41,763 nt of DNA from JAPXRI01 sp033813635 (GCA_033813635.1 JAPXRI010000026.1:1-41763); one strand, 5' to 3'. Positions 11,227 to 20,112 are shown, counted from the stretch's first letter. Numbers and translations: made by a program. The notes: generated from the letters alone by a model not told the origin.

Positions 11227-13323
11227 ATGGATTTCTGCAGATATGTCAACGTCTTCCAGGGCTGCGGCGAGATGGACCTGCCCAGGCCCTCCGGCGTGGC
11301 CGGCACATGGTTTTTCATCAAAGCCCAGTGCGGGAACACCTCGCCCGCGGCGACGCTGCCCTTCGGCAAAATGAATGTCGGGCCTTTTTCCGGGGGATAC
11401 CCGACGGGGTACGGGAGCCATATGCTCAACTGCTCCGGTACGCCCCGCCATCTGGATACGGGGGACGGACTCCTCGGATTTACGCATCTCCGACACAGCG
11501 GCACCGGCGCTGTCGGCTATTATTATAACTACGCGCTGGTCACGCCCTATTACCGCGCCAAAAAAAGATATAAAATTCAGGACGAGACCGCCCGCCCCGG
11601 CTATTACGCCGTCACGCTCGACGATATCCGCTGCGAGCTCACCGTGTCCGGTAAAACGGCGCTTCACCGCTACAGCTTCGGCCATGCGGGCGGAAACATC
11701 GCCGTCGACTTTTCAAACGACGGGCTGACACCGCTCCACGGCAAGGCCTACTCCGAAAAATCGGAGGTCTGTCTGTACCCGGGCGGGCTTGCGACCGCAA
11801 AAGTCGTGATGCAAGGGATCCCCCTCTATTTTGCCGTCCGCCTGAACGGCGCTTTCGCCTCGGCAGAGCTCTGGCGGGGCGAAGCGGCTGTCCCGGGAGA
11901 CAGACTCGAAATCGGCGAAAAAACAAAAGACGCCTTCGGCGTCCGCTATGCCCTCGGTTCGGGGAGTACGGCGCTGTTATCCGTCACAGTCTCGACAAGG
12001 AGCGCGGAGATTGCCGTCTCCGACCTCGACTGCGCGACTGTAGATTTCGATTCCGCGCGGGATAACGCGTACGAGACTTGGAACTCCGCACTTTCGAAAA
12101 TCGAGATTGATACGCGAAGCGATATCTTGCGGGAAATTTTCTATTCAAACCTCTATCACAGCCTTGTAAAGCCCTGCGACTTTACCGGTGAAAGCTTCGT
12201 CTACGCAGACGACGGCCCATTTATGACGGATTTCACCACCCTCTGGGACATATACAAAACCCAGCTACCCCTTGTCTTTTCGCTGTTTCCTGATATTTCC
12301 GAAAAGATCTGCGAGACGCTCCTCCGTCTTACGGAGACGCTGGGCTTCATGCCCAACAGCTTCGGCCTGTCGTCGAATTTCAACCATGAATCCCAACAGG
12401 CGCGAATGCTCGGCTGCTATGCCCTGCTCTGCGCCTACCGCACCGGCGTCCGCGTGGACCCGCGCCGCGTGCTCCGGGCTATCCGGACGGATCTGTTTTC
12501 CGACGGCAAAAAGGATTTCAGGGTTGACGGGACCTGCGAAAGCGCGACCTGGATCCTCGATATGGCGGACTGCTGCGCGTATGCGGCGCGCCTCGCCGCC
12601 GAGCTCGGGGAGACGGCGCTTTACAACGATTTCTATCCGCTTTCAAAGCGCTGGATAAACGCCTACGACAGGAAAACCGGGCTTTTAGCGGCGGATTCAA
12701 AATACTACGAGGGGACGCTCTGGAACTACTCGTTCAGGCTATCCCCGGAAATCGTCGAGCGCATCGCGTTGATTGGCGGGAAACGGGAGTTCGCCGCCGC
12801 GCTTGACAGATTCTTCGGGTTCGGAGCGGAACCCGTCGAACAGCCGTCCGACAGGAGCCCGGCAGGGTATATAGAAAAGAATATGGCGCTCGGCCGCTTC
12901 GAGGGCTTCAACAACGAGCCGGATATGGAAACGCCCTACGCGTACATCTTCGCAGACAGACACGACAGGACCTGCCAGGTGCTGCGGGACGGTATGGAGA
13001 GCATGTTCACCACCGGCCGCGGCGGCCTGCCGGGGAACAACGATTCCGGCGGCCTCTCCTCCTGCTTTGTGTGGAACGCCCTCGGGGTCTTCCCGGTAGC
13101 CGGAAGCGACATAATGCTTATCGGCTCCCCTGTTCTCGACGGCGCCGAAATACGCCTTTTTAACGGCAATACCTTTAAAATAAAGGTGTACGGCAATTCG
13201 CGCGAAAATATATACGTCAAAAAAGCCCGCCTAAACGGCGGCGAGATCAAAGGCTTCCGATTCCCTCTCGCGGATTTTACAAACGGCGGCCTGCTGGAGC
13301 TCTGGATGAGCGAAAAACCTTAA
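11227..13323 (+). CDS. GH92 family glycoside hydrolase (alpha-mannosidase type)
   Basis: A 698-aa enzyme resembling the calcium-dependent exo-alpha-mannosidases of family GH92. The N-terminal beta-sandwich starts with the family pattern YVNVFQGCG and AATLPFGKMNVGP. The barrel carries NNEPDMETPYAY at about 562, expected to hold the catalytic acid, and PGNNDSGGLSS at about 603, the variant here of the usual GNDDxGxMSAW that holds the base. The ATG at 11227 is preferred over a TTG at 11221 because AAAGGA lies about 10 bases before it. No signal peptide is visible, so it likely acts on imported mannosides. Divergence at GNNDSGGLSS leaves the exact linkage specificity open. Confidence 0.9.
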   Translation: MDFCRYVNVFQGCGEMDLPRPSGVAGTWFFIKAQCGNTSPAATLPFGKMNVGPFSGGYPTGYGSHMLNCSGTPRHLDTGDGLLGFTHLRHSGTGAVGYYYNYALVTPYYRAKKRYKIQDETARPGYYAVTLDDIRCELTVSGKTALHRYSFGHAGGNIAVDFSNDGLTPLHGKAYSEKSEVCLYPGGLATAKVVMQGIPLYFAVRLNGAFASAELWRGEAAVPGDRLEIGEKTKDAFGVRYALGSGSTALLSVTVSTRSAEIAVSDLDCATVDFDSARDNAYETWNSALSKIEIDTRSDILREIFYSNLYHSLVKPCDFTGESFVYADDGPFMTDFTTLWDIYKTQLPLVFSLFPDISEKICETLLRLTETLGFMPNSFGLSSNFNHESQQARMLGCYALLCAYRTGVRVDPRRVLRAIRTDLFSDGKKDFRVDGTCESATWILDMADCCAYAARLAAELGETALYNDFYPLSKRWINAYDRKTGLLAADSKYYEGTLWNYSFRLSPEIVERIALIGGKREFAAALDRFFGFGAEPVEQPSDRSPAGYIEKNMALGRFEGFNNEPDMETPYAYIFADRHDRTCQVLRDGMESMFTTGRGGLPGNNDSGGLSSCFVWNALGVFPVAGSDIMLIGSPVLDGAEIRLFNGNTFKIKVYGNSRENIYVKKARLNGGEIKGFRFPLADFTNGGLLELWMSEKP

Positions 13324-13412
13324 GTCACCGGAGTGAAATTTGATTTTACTCACCGTAACATTTTAACGTTTTTTAATACCGCTATTGTTAGTATTATTTT
13401 AAATATTTCATT

Positions 13413-13446
13413 AAAAACAGGCGGACAAGGCCGTCTGTTTTTAATG
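13413..13446 (+). terminator. Terminator of the GT2-epimerase-GH92 operon
   Basis: Stem AAAAACAGGCGG against CCGTCTGTTTTT (one G-U pair), 6-base loop, with the T run built into the 3' arm. It lies about 90 bases after the GH92 stop. The rest of 13324-13542 is AT-rich with no gene. Confidence 0.8.
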
Positions 13447-13542
13447 TTGCCAATCTGTAACCAATTTTAACTGTTTTGTAATTGCTTTTTGCCACCTCGT
13501 CGGATATCATATTATCAGATATAGTTGAAGAGGGCGGTATAA

Positions 13543-14634
13543 TTGAAGAAACTCTTTTCCGTATTGATTTCGCTGCCGCTGTTGTTCGCCGCCGGCTGCG
13601 GTGCGGTTACCTCTCATACACAGACGACCGGCCAAAACCACACGGAAACGGAAAACGACCGCGCGGATATCACGGCGCTCCACGCCGATGTCTGCGAGGC
13701 CGGGTTTTCCGAAGGTGAAACCGTACTCTTCGTCCCCTTTGGCAACTCGGAAAACACGCTGAAAACCACGGGTTCTGAAAAACCGCAGTGCTTCACCGTC
13801 GGCGACGACGGCAGCATCTATATCTTTGACAGCTGCAATCACAAGCTGAAAACCTTCAAGGACGGCAAATATGTCTCCTCCCTCGATTTTTGCGGCGTAA
13901 ACTCCGGCGGGGAGGTACAGCTTGCCTCGATGGCCTATGCGGGCGGGAGCGTCTACGGAATCGACTCTGTCACCGGAAAAATCTATCGGATAAACGGCGA
14001 CAGAATCGAAGAGTTCTGCGGCCCGCTGCCGGGCTTCGATAAAATCATGCCGCTTCCCTGCGATTTTTTATGCGTCTGCAGCGAGTCCTCAAAAAAAATA
14101 TTCGACACGGCAGCCTGTCTGCGCTATGATTCGGAAACCTCGGCGGAAAGCCAGAACTTCCTGTACCGCGACAAGTCGGGAAATACGATTACGGCAAACG
14201 CCGAATACGGCTACCCTGACGGTCCATTGCTGCTGGAACTTAAAAACAGCGACGGGCTGACGGTGAAAACTATAAGCTTTGACACATTTTCGGACAGTAT
14301 TAACGCCGACGGGAGCGAAATCCGCGTCAGCGGTCCCGGCCTTATCGGGTTCGACGCCTCCGGCTGCGCTTACTTCGACATCTACGCAAACCGGTACTCC
14401 GTTGCGGGCGACGATACGACGATCCGGTCCTGGAGTTTTTTCCTCGCAAGGCTCGACCCGCAAAGCGGCGCCTTCAAAATCATCAAAGTCCCCGTGGACG
14501 GCGAATACGCCTATCTCCCCAGGCCGACGGCCAGCGGCGGAATGTACGACACAATCACACCGGACGGTTGCCTTTACAGGGCATACATAACAAACGCGGT
14601 CGGCGTCCGAATAGTGAAATTCGATTTTGACTGA
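13543..14634 (+). CDS. Lipoprotein of unknown function, probable beta-propeller
   Basis: A 363-aa secreted lipoprotein. Residues 1-18 are a signal peptide ending in the lipobox LFAAGC, so C19 should be lipidated. A Thr/Ser/Asn-rich linker follows. The body has repeated short beta-strand segments of the form GDDGSIYIFDSCNHKLKTF and GGSVYGIDSVTGKIYRI, typical of NHL/PQQ-like beta-propeller blades. No enzyme motif is seen. The start is TTG, after GAGGG. It is followed 33 bases later by a paralogue that has become a pseudogene, so a local duplication took place. A binding or sensing role at the outer face of the membrane is only inferred. Confidence 0.8.
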   Translation: MKKLFSVLISLPLLFAAGCGAVTSHTQTTGQNHTETENDRADITALHADVCEAGFSEGETVLFVPFGNSENTLKTTGSEKPQCFTVGDDGSIYIFDSCNHKLKTFKDGKYVSSLDFCGVNSGGEVQLASMAYAGGSVYGIDSVTGKIYRINGDRIEEFCGPLPGFDKIMPLPCDFLCVCSESSKKIFDTAACLRYDSETSAESQNFLYRDKSGNTITANAEYGYPDGPLLLELKNSDGLTVKTISFDTFSDSINADGSEIRVSGPGLIGFDASGCAYFDIYANRYSVAGDDTTIRSWSFFLARLDPQSGAFKIIKVPVDGEYAYLPRPTASGGMYDTITPDGCLYRAYITNAVGVRIVKFDFD

Positions 14635-14667
14635 TAGGGCTCGACTTCGACCGGAAAGGAGAAAGCT

Positions 14668-15812
14668 ATGAAAAACAGGCTTTTTCCCCTGATCTGCACC
14701 GCGCTGCTGCTTCTTCCGCTGTCCTCCTGTTTCCTCCCGCGAAAAACAAGCCCGGCCTATACCACTGTTCCGCGGACCGCAGCCGTCCGACGGCCTCGAC
14801 GGAGTCCACGCTCCCTCCCGAGACAGCGGCTCCGGTTTATACCGAGCTTGAGTTTGGTGTCGACGGCGCGGCGTACTCCGAAGGGGAAACCGCGCTCTCC
14901 GTTTCCTGGGGAACCACGGAGGATACCTTCGGGTATCGGTATAACGACGATATGCCCTGGGACGGCGGATCCCAATCGTTCACCGTCGGCGGCGACGGAA
15001 CCCTCTATATTTACGACACATACAACGGGAAACTGAAAACCTTTCAACGCGGGAAGCGCGTCGGTTCCCGCGAGCTGCGCGCCGGCGCCGGAAATAACTA
15101 CGTCGGGATTTCCTCGATGGATTATCTCGGCGGAAGCGTTTACGCGCTGGATACGCTTTCAAATTAGGTGTTCAAAATCGCCGGGGACCGCGTTGAGGAG
15201 TTTAAAACGCCAATGCTCGCGGATACGCAATATCTCCGCGTCATGCCCTGCGGCTATATCCAGATATTTGAAAAGGACCGCCAGCGGGTTTTCGGTGCCG
15301 ACGGCAGTACAAAATACGACTCGGAATACCCTTTCGCTTACGGCGATAATCCCCCGTACAGGGATGAAAACGGAAACGCCGTCGCCGGCGAATACGACTC
15401 GGATACCGAGATGTCTTTTTATAAGCTGCTGGAACCCGACGGAACCGTTGCGTCCGCCGTAAGCTTTTATGATAAATCCACGGGATTTACCGACAACCCC
15501 GGGAACAGAACCTTCATTACCAAACCGGCTCTCATCGGCTTCGACGCGCAACGCAGGGCCTACTTTTTCATCACAAAAACGACATATCAAAACGGCGTTA
15601 TGAGCTCTTTCAGGCAGTATCTGTTAAGGCTCGATATCGAAAATAAAACAACCCAAACACTCGAGATCCCTTTTGTCGAGGAAAAGGACCTTTGAAGACA
15701 AATGCAAGGCGGGTTGAACAGCTCTCCCCAGGTCATTCCCGACGGCAGCGTCTACATGGCGCATATGAGCGCAAGCGGAGGGGTTCAAATTCTGAAATTT
15801 TCCTTCGACTGA
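14668..15812 (+). pseudogene. Decayed paralogue of the upstream lipoprotein
   Basis: It begins normally: AAAGGAG, ATG, a signal peptide and the lipobox ending LSSC (C21). It then breaks in three places. Between about 14760 and 14800, in the linker, the reading frame shifts (equal to a one-base loss or two-base gain). A TAG at 15165-15167 replaces the lysine of GKIYRI in the intact copy. A TGA at 15693-15695 falls inside the segment matching VPVDGEYAYLP. Past these stops the same frame keeps clear similarity, ending ILKFSFD where the intact copy ends IVKFDFD. TAG and TGA end other genes here (pheT, oppC, oppD), so recoding is unlikely. The lesions are spread out, which argues against a single sequencing error. 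Confidence 0.85.
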
Positions 15813-15835
15813 TTACTATCTCCCATTTAATATCA

Positions 15836-15874
15836 GCGGCATAACGGTTTTGTTCCGTTATGCCGCCCTTTTTT
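15836..15874 (+). terminator. Terminator between the lipoprotein pair and pheT
   Basis: A 12-base-pair perfect stem, GCGGCATAACGG against CCGTTATGCCGC, 7-base loop, then CC and six T residues. It lies between convergent genes, so it may also help stop pheT transcription, although the minus-strand side is less T-rich. Confidence 0.9.
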
Positions 15875-15879
15875 CCGCT

Positions 15880-18282
15880 CTATCTCAGCCTCGCACCGAG
15901 CTTATCCTCAAGAGCGCTGACGATCTTCCCAAACTGCCTGTCGGCCTGCTCGTCGGTGACGGTGGCCTTGTCGTCCGCAAAGACGATCTCAAACGCGACG
16001 CTCTTCTCGCCCTTTGCGATCGGGTCCCCGCGGTAGACATCGAACAGCTCGACGTTTCTGCAGAGCGCGCCGCCTGCCGACTTGATGACAGCCTCGAGCT
16101 CCGCGACCGTGATTTCCTCGCGGCAGATGACCGCGATATCCCGGAGCAGCGACGGGTATTTTGAAACCGGCTTATATAAAGGCATCGGCTTTACAACATC
16201 CAGCAGCCTGTCAAGCGAAATATCCGCCACATATGAGCGCTGCAGAAGTCCGAAATTTTCTCCCACCGCGCCGGATATCTCGCCGATGATGCCGAGCTCG
16301 ACGCCGCGGACGCTTACGAGCGCCGTCCTTCCCGGGTGGAACGCCGCGTTTCCGCTCTCGGCTCGGTAGTCGCCTTTAGAGCCGGTGGCGCTCTCCAGTA
16401 TGGCGTCGAGCGCGCCTTTCAGCGTGTAAAAATCGCATTTCGGCCCGTACTGCGCCAGCATAAGATGCTTTTCTTCGCTTGGCAGAACGTCCGTCCTCAC
16501 ATTCCCTTCCGCGTCGAGCTGTGGCATGTAGATTACGGCGTTCTCGCACAGGCTCGCCGACTCGACCCTCACCTTCTGGTTCGAGGCGATCACCTGTAAA
16601 ACCGAGGGCAGAACCGTGGTGCGCATCACCGACGCGTCCCCGCCCAGCGGGTTCCTGATCGGCAGAGCCTTGCGAAGGGCGCTGTCCGACGGCAGCCCGA
16701 TAAGGTCGAAGAGCTTCGGGCTTATAAACGTAAAGGTCAGGATTTCATCGAAGCCGAGCCCGCGGCAGTCCCTGGAAACGGTCTCGCAGAGCTTCTGCAT
16801 CTCCGTCATCGTTACCGGCGCGGCTTCTCCGGAGAACATCCTCACCGGGATTTTATCGTAGCTGTACATCCTCGCCACTTCCTCCGCGAGGTCCGCGGTG
16901 CATTCGATGTCGTCCCGCCAGTAAGGAATCTCAAACGACCCGTCCGGCAGCTTTTTGAGATAGACCCGCTCGAGGTATTCGTCGATCTCCGCGCAGGGTA
17001 TTTCCGTGCCGAGCAGCACGTTAATCCGCGCGTAGTCCGGCTTTATCGTCCTGATTTTCCGCGGGTTCGGGTTGATGTCGATCGTTCCGCCGACGACCTT
17101 TCCGGCTCCGAGCGCTTCGACGAGCTCGCAGGCCCGCGCAAGGGCCGGCTCCGCGTTTTCCGGCGGAAGCCCCTTTTCAAATAAGCCGGAGGAGTCCGTG
17201 CGCATCCCGAGCGCCCTCGAGGTAAGCCTTATGCTCGTGCCGTCAAAGCAGGCGGACTCGAAGATCACGGTCTTCGTCGTGTCGGTGATTTCGCTGTTCT
17301 CCCCGCCCATCACGCCTGCGAGAGCCACGGGCTTTTCGGCGTCCGCGATGACGAGCATCCCCGCCGCGAGCTCCCGCGTCTTCCCGTCGAGGGTGTTGAT
17401 CGTCTCCCCGGCGCGCGACTCGCGGACAATGATCTCCCCGCCGGAAAGGCAGGCGTAATCGAAGGCGTGCATCGGCTGGCCATACTCGAGCATCACATAA
17501 TTCGTAATATCCACGATGTTGTTGATCGGCCGAACCCCCGCCGCGTGCAGGCGCATGCGCAGCCAGTCGGGCGACGGCTCGATTTTAATATCGGTGACGG
17601 CTCTCGCCATATACCGTTTGCAGAGCTTATCGTTTAAAACCCGGACCTTCAGGTAATCGCTTACGCTTCCGCTCCCCTCCGGGGTGTTTGGCTCGGCGTG
17701 CTTCATCTCTCTTTTAAACGTCGCCGCGGTCTCGCGCGCAAGGCCCATGATCGCGTTGCAGTCCGGGCGGTTCGGCGTAATCTCAAAATCAATCGCGTAC
17801 TCGTCCAGCCCGAGCACCTTTTTAATGTCCTCCCCCGGCTCTCCGTTTTTGAGAATAAGAATGCCGTCGTCCGCGCCGTACGGACACTCGTGCCGCGTAA
17901 GCCCCAGCTCGTGGAACGAGCAGAACATCCCCTCGCTCTTTACGCCCCTGAGCTTGCCGGTCTTGATTCTGACTCCGCCGGGGAGCTTTGAATTGTTCAG
18001 CGCCACCGGAACCAGGGCGCCCGGGAACACGTTGTGCGCGCCGGTCACAATCTGCAGCGGCTCCGCGCCTCCGGTGTCGACCTTGCAGACAAGCAGCCTG
18101 TCGGCGTCCGGGTGCTTGTCGACGCTCAGAATCTTCCCGGCTACCACGTTTTCAATCTCCTCGCCGATATAGTCCAGCGTCTCAACCTTTGAGCCGGACA
18201 TCGTCAGCCCATGCATCAGCGTTTTTATATTGATATCCGAAACGTCCACATAGTCGTTAAGCCATTTTAAAGGCAGTCTCAT
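15880..18282 (-). CDS. pheT: Phenylalanine-tRNA ligase beta subunit
   Basis: Beta subunit (800 aa) of the tetrameric PheRS, which charges tRNA-Phe. It begins with the B1 region MRLPLKWLNDYVDVS and an EMAP-like tRNA-binding domain at about 40-150. B3/B4, the editing domain that hydrolyses mischarged Tyr-tRNA, follows (NIVDITNYVMLEYGQPMHAFDY at about 256). The B5 domain, the catalytic-like core and a C-terminal anticodon-binding ferredoxin-like domain (KYPSLLRDIAVICREE) complete it. Length is normal for Bacillota. It starts 20 bases after pheS and shares its T-box control. It ends in TAG, next to a bidirectional hairpin. Confidence 0.98.
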   Translation of the reverse strand: MRLPLKWLNDYVDVSDINIKTLMHGLTMSGSKVETLDYIGEEIENVVAGKILSVDKHPDADRLLVCKVDTGGAEPLQIVTGAHNVFPGALVPVALNNSKLPGGVRIKTGKLRGVKSEGMFCSFHELGLTRHECPYGADDGILILKNGEPGEDIKKVLGLDEYAIDFEITPNRPDCNAIMGLARETAATFKREMKHAEPNTPEGSGSVSDYLKVRVLNDKLCKRYMARAVTDIKIEPSPDWLRMRLHAAGVRPINNIVDITNYVMLEYGQPMHAFDYACLSGGEIIVRESRAGETINTLDGKTRELAAGMLVIADAEKPVALAGVMGGENSEITDTTKTVIFESACFDGTSIRLTSRALGMRTDSSGLFEKGLPPENAEPALARACELVEALGAGKVVGGTIDINPNPRKIRTIKPDYARINVLLGTEIPCAEIDEYLERVYLKKLPDGSFEIPYWRDDIECTADLAEEVARMYSYDKIPVRMFSGEAAPVTMTEMQKLCETVSRDCRGLGFDEILTFTFISPKLFDLIGLPSDSALRKALPIRNPLGGDASVMRTTVLPSVLQVIASNQKVRVESASLCENAVIYMPQLDAEGNVRTDVLPSEEKHLMLAQYGPKCDFYTLKGALDAILESATGSKGDYRAESGNAAFHPGRTALVSVRGVELGIIGEISGAVGENFGLLQRSYVADISLDRLLDVVKPMPLYKPVSKYPSLLRDIAVICREEITVAELEAVIKSAGGALCRNVELFDVYRGDPIAKGEKSVAFEIVFADDKATVTDEQADRQFGKIVSALEDKLGARLR

Positions 18283-18302
18283 AGCAATTATCCTCCATTC
18301 GA

Positions 18303-19322
18303 TTAAAACTGGTGCAGAAAACGCGTATCGTTTTCAAACAGCAGTCTCATATCGTCGATCTTATAGCGCAGAAGCGCCAGCCTCTCCTGTCCCATGCCGA
18401 AAGCGAAGCCGGAGTAGACGTCCGGATCGATCCCGCAGGCTCTGAGCACGTTCGGATGGACGACGCCCGAGCCGAGTATCTCTATAAAGCCTTCGCCTTT
18501 ACAGAGCCGGCAGCCGCTCCCGCCGCACGCGAAGCAGGAGACGTCCATCTCGGCGGAGGGCTCGGTAAACGGGAAATGGTGCGGGCGGAACCTCACCTTA
18601 ACATCCGGCCCGAAAAACAGCCGGGAAAACTCGGTCAGCGCGCCCTTCAGGTCGGCGAGTCCGATGTTTTTATCGACCATCAGCCCCTCGATCTGGTGGA
18701 AGAACGGCGAATGGGTCGCGTCCACGTCGTCGCTTCTGTAGACCGCGCCCGGGCAGATCATGCGGAGCGGCGGCTTGTGCTTTTCCATATAGCGGGCCTG
18801 CGCGGACGAGGTCTGGGTGCGCAGAAGAACTTTTTCCGAGATGTAGAACGTGTCCTGCTCGTCCCGCGCCGGGTGGTTTGCCGGCGTGTTCAGCGCGTCG
18901 AAATTGTAATAGGCGTACTCCACCTCCGGGCCCTCCGTCACCGTAAAGCCCATGCTTTTAAAAATATCCTCAATCTCGCGGCGGACGATGCTGAGCGGGT
19001 GACAGGTGCCGATCCTTCTCGGCGCCCCCGGCACCGTCACGTCGATCTTCTCGGATTCGAGCTTTGCCTCAAGCTCCCTCGTGTTCAATATCTCGGCGGC
19101 GCGCGCGAGCTTTTCCTCGATTTCTGCTCTGACCACGTTCGCCTTCGCACCGACGACCGGCCTTTCCTCCGCCGGAAGCGCGCCCATGCCGCGCAATATC
19201 GCGGTCAGCTCGCCTTTTTTGCCGAGCAGCGCGATTCTGACTTCTTCGAGCTTTTGTTTGGAATCGGCGCTTTTCAGCATCATATCCGCTTTTCTTACGA
19301 TTGCCTCAAGCTGTTCTATCAT
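18303..19322 (-). CDS. pheS: Phenylalanine-tRNA ligase alpha subunit
   Basis: Catalytic subunit of PheRS (339 aa). After an N-terminal coiled-coil, the class II core shows motif 2 around CPGAVYRSDDVDATHSPFFHQ and motif 3 GMGQERLALLRY near the C-terminus. The paired-cysteine insertion CFACGGSGCRLCKG before EILGSGVVHPNVL is usual for this subunit. The alanine in GFAFGMG is the wild-type residue of the amino-acid pocket. The chosen ATG at 19322 has GGAGG 7 bases before it and gives the usual family length; an in-frame start 15 bases further upstream has no such signal. It is first in the pheST operon, behind a T-box leader. Confidence 0.98.
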   Translation of the reverse strand: MIEQLEAIVRKADMMLKSADSKQKLEEVRIALLGKKGELTAILRGMGALPAEERPVVGAKANVVRAEIEEKLARAAEILNTRELEAKLESEKIDVTVPGAPRRIGTCHPLSIVRREIEDIFKSMGFTVTEGPEVEYAYYNFDALNTPANHPARDEQDTFYISEKVLLRTQTSSAQARYMEKHKPPLRMICPGAVYRSDDVDATHSPFFHQIEGLMVDKNIGLADLKGALTEFSRLFFGPDVKVRFRPHHFPFTEPSAEMDVSCFACGGSGCRLCKGEGFIEILGSGVVHPNVLRACGIDPDVYSGFAFGMGQERLALLRYKIDDMRLLFENDTRFLHQF

Positions 19323-19390
19323 GTTTACCTCCAACACTTCAATGATATATTTGTCCCGGACAAACCCTCGGCTGAAGCGTTTTGTCCCGG

Positions 19391-19700
19391 AAAATAAATA
19401 ACGCCTCCGCCCCTTTAATCGATTGGGGACGGAAGCGATAAACGACGTTTACGCCCGTATAAAACCACCCCGCGCGCCAAATGCGCGCCTTGTTGACAAG
19501 GGCAATCACCCCCGCGGCAAGTCACGGCGCCCGTCCCGCCCGCTCCCTACTCGCGATAACCGCTTTAAGGAGGGGAGCTCCGGAGTGAAAGCACGCGCTG
19601 CGTCAAGGGGCAAATCCGCTCTCAGCCAAAACGGATTCTCTCTTATTCCCCCGTAAAGACGGCCACGTACACCGCAATAAATGCGCTCCATCACAGCTTT
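19391..19700 (-). promoter_or_regulatory. T-box riboswitch, phenylalanine-specific
   Basis: The long leader of pheST has T-box hallmarks on the minus strand. The Stem I specifier region reads GUGCUUUCACUCCGGAGC, with UUC (19589-19587) followed by A: a phenylalanine codon placed as expected. Stem I continues with an AGUAGGGAGCGG segment. The T-box core GGGGUGG is at 19471-19465 and can pair with uncharged tRNA acceptor ends. A terminator follows: CGCUUCCGUCCCC (19437-19425) with GGGGCGGAGGCG (19413-19402) and a U-rich tail (19401-19391). Uncharged tRNA-Phe should favour the antiterminator and switch on pheST. The T-box core departs from the usual GGGUGGNACC, so exact pairings need a covariance model. 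Confidence 0.85.
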
Positions 19701-19706
19701 TCGATA

Positions 19707-19735
19707 ATTATACCACAACAAAAACAGGATTTCAA
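19707..19735 (-). promoter_or_regulatory. pheST/T-box promoter
   Basis: TTGAAA (19735-19730), 17 bases, perfect TATAAT (19712-19707) with an extended -10 TGG. It would start the T-box transcript near 19700. Confidence 0.85.
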
Positions 19736-19760
19736 CGGTAATTCATCAGTATTTTAAAGA

Positions 19761-20093
19761 TTATTCGCCGAAATCGACGCTTGTCCTTGAGAGTCTCACC
19801 TTTTTGACGAATTCGCGAACCCTCACGTGTTCCGGATGGGTGTCGTAGGCCTTCAGCGCGTCCGCGTCGGTGAACTCGGCAATCAGCGCCGCGTCGTATT
19901 CCCCGCCGTTTTCGTTAAGCCCGACCTTTGCGGATAAAAGCCCGGGAATCACCCCGACCAGCGCCTCAAGCTTTTGCTTTATGATAAGCGCGTTTTCCCT
20001 CTTCGTCGCGCCCTCCGCGTTATCGGCAAGCTTCCAGAAAACGATATGCGTAACCGTAATAATCCCCCCATGAGTTTTGCGATATGATACCAC
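19761..20093 (-). CDS. Dabb (stress-responsive A/B barrel) domain protein
   Basis: A small dimeric alpha/beta barrel protein of the Dabb family; the family has mixed roles and no reaction can be assigned. The family usually starts with a motif like M-x-x-HIVFWKL, and here THIVFWKL is present. No ATG, GTG or TTG precedes it at the expected place. The only in-frame ordinary start is the GTG at 20093, giving 110 aa, but it has no ribosome binding site and lies upstream of the transcript start predicted at about 20077. A GGGGGG tract (20069-20064) instead points to ATT (20060) or ACG (20057) as the true start, giving about 99 residues. It lies just after bioY. Confidence 0.8.
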   Translation of the reverse strand: MVSYRKTHGGIITVTHIVFWKLADNAEGATKRENALIIKQKLEALVGVIPGLLSAKVGLNENGGEYDAALIAEFTDADALKAYDTHPEHVRVREFVKKVRLSRTSVDFGE

Positions 20094-20112
20094 AAAAGCT
20101 CATCGCTGTAAA
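20084..20112 (-). promoter_or_regulatory. Putative promoter of the Dabb gene, inside the end of bioY
   Basis: TTTACA (20112-20107), 17 bases, TATCAT (20089-20084) with a TGG extended -10. The -35 overlaps the last codons of bioY. If used, transcription starts after the upstream GTG codon. Confidence 0.5.

Noticed and set aside
11221..11229. TTG at 11221 as the GH92 start
   Set aside because: The ribosome binding site is only about 4 bases away from it, while the ATG at 11227 has normal spacing.
15165..15695. Stop codon recoding (TAG and TGA read through) in the second lipoprotein gene
   Set aside because: TAG ends pheT, rpoB and oppC and TGA ends oppD and others; a frameshift is also present, so decay is simpler.
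18312..19397. A 361-codon plus-strand reading frame opposite pheS
   Set aside because: It is antisense to pheS and runs into the T-box leader region; there is no domain support.
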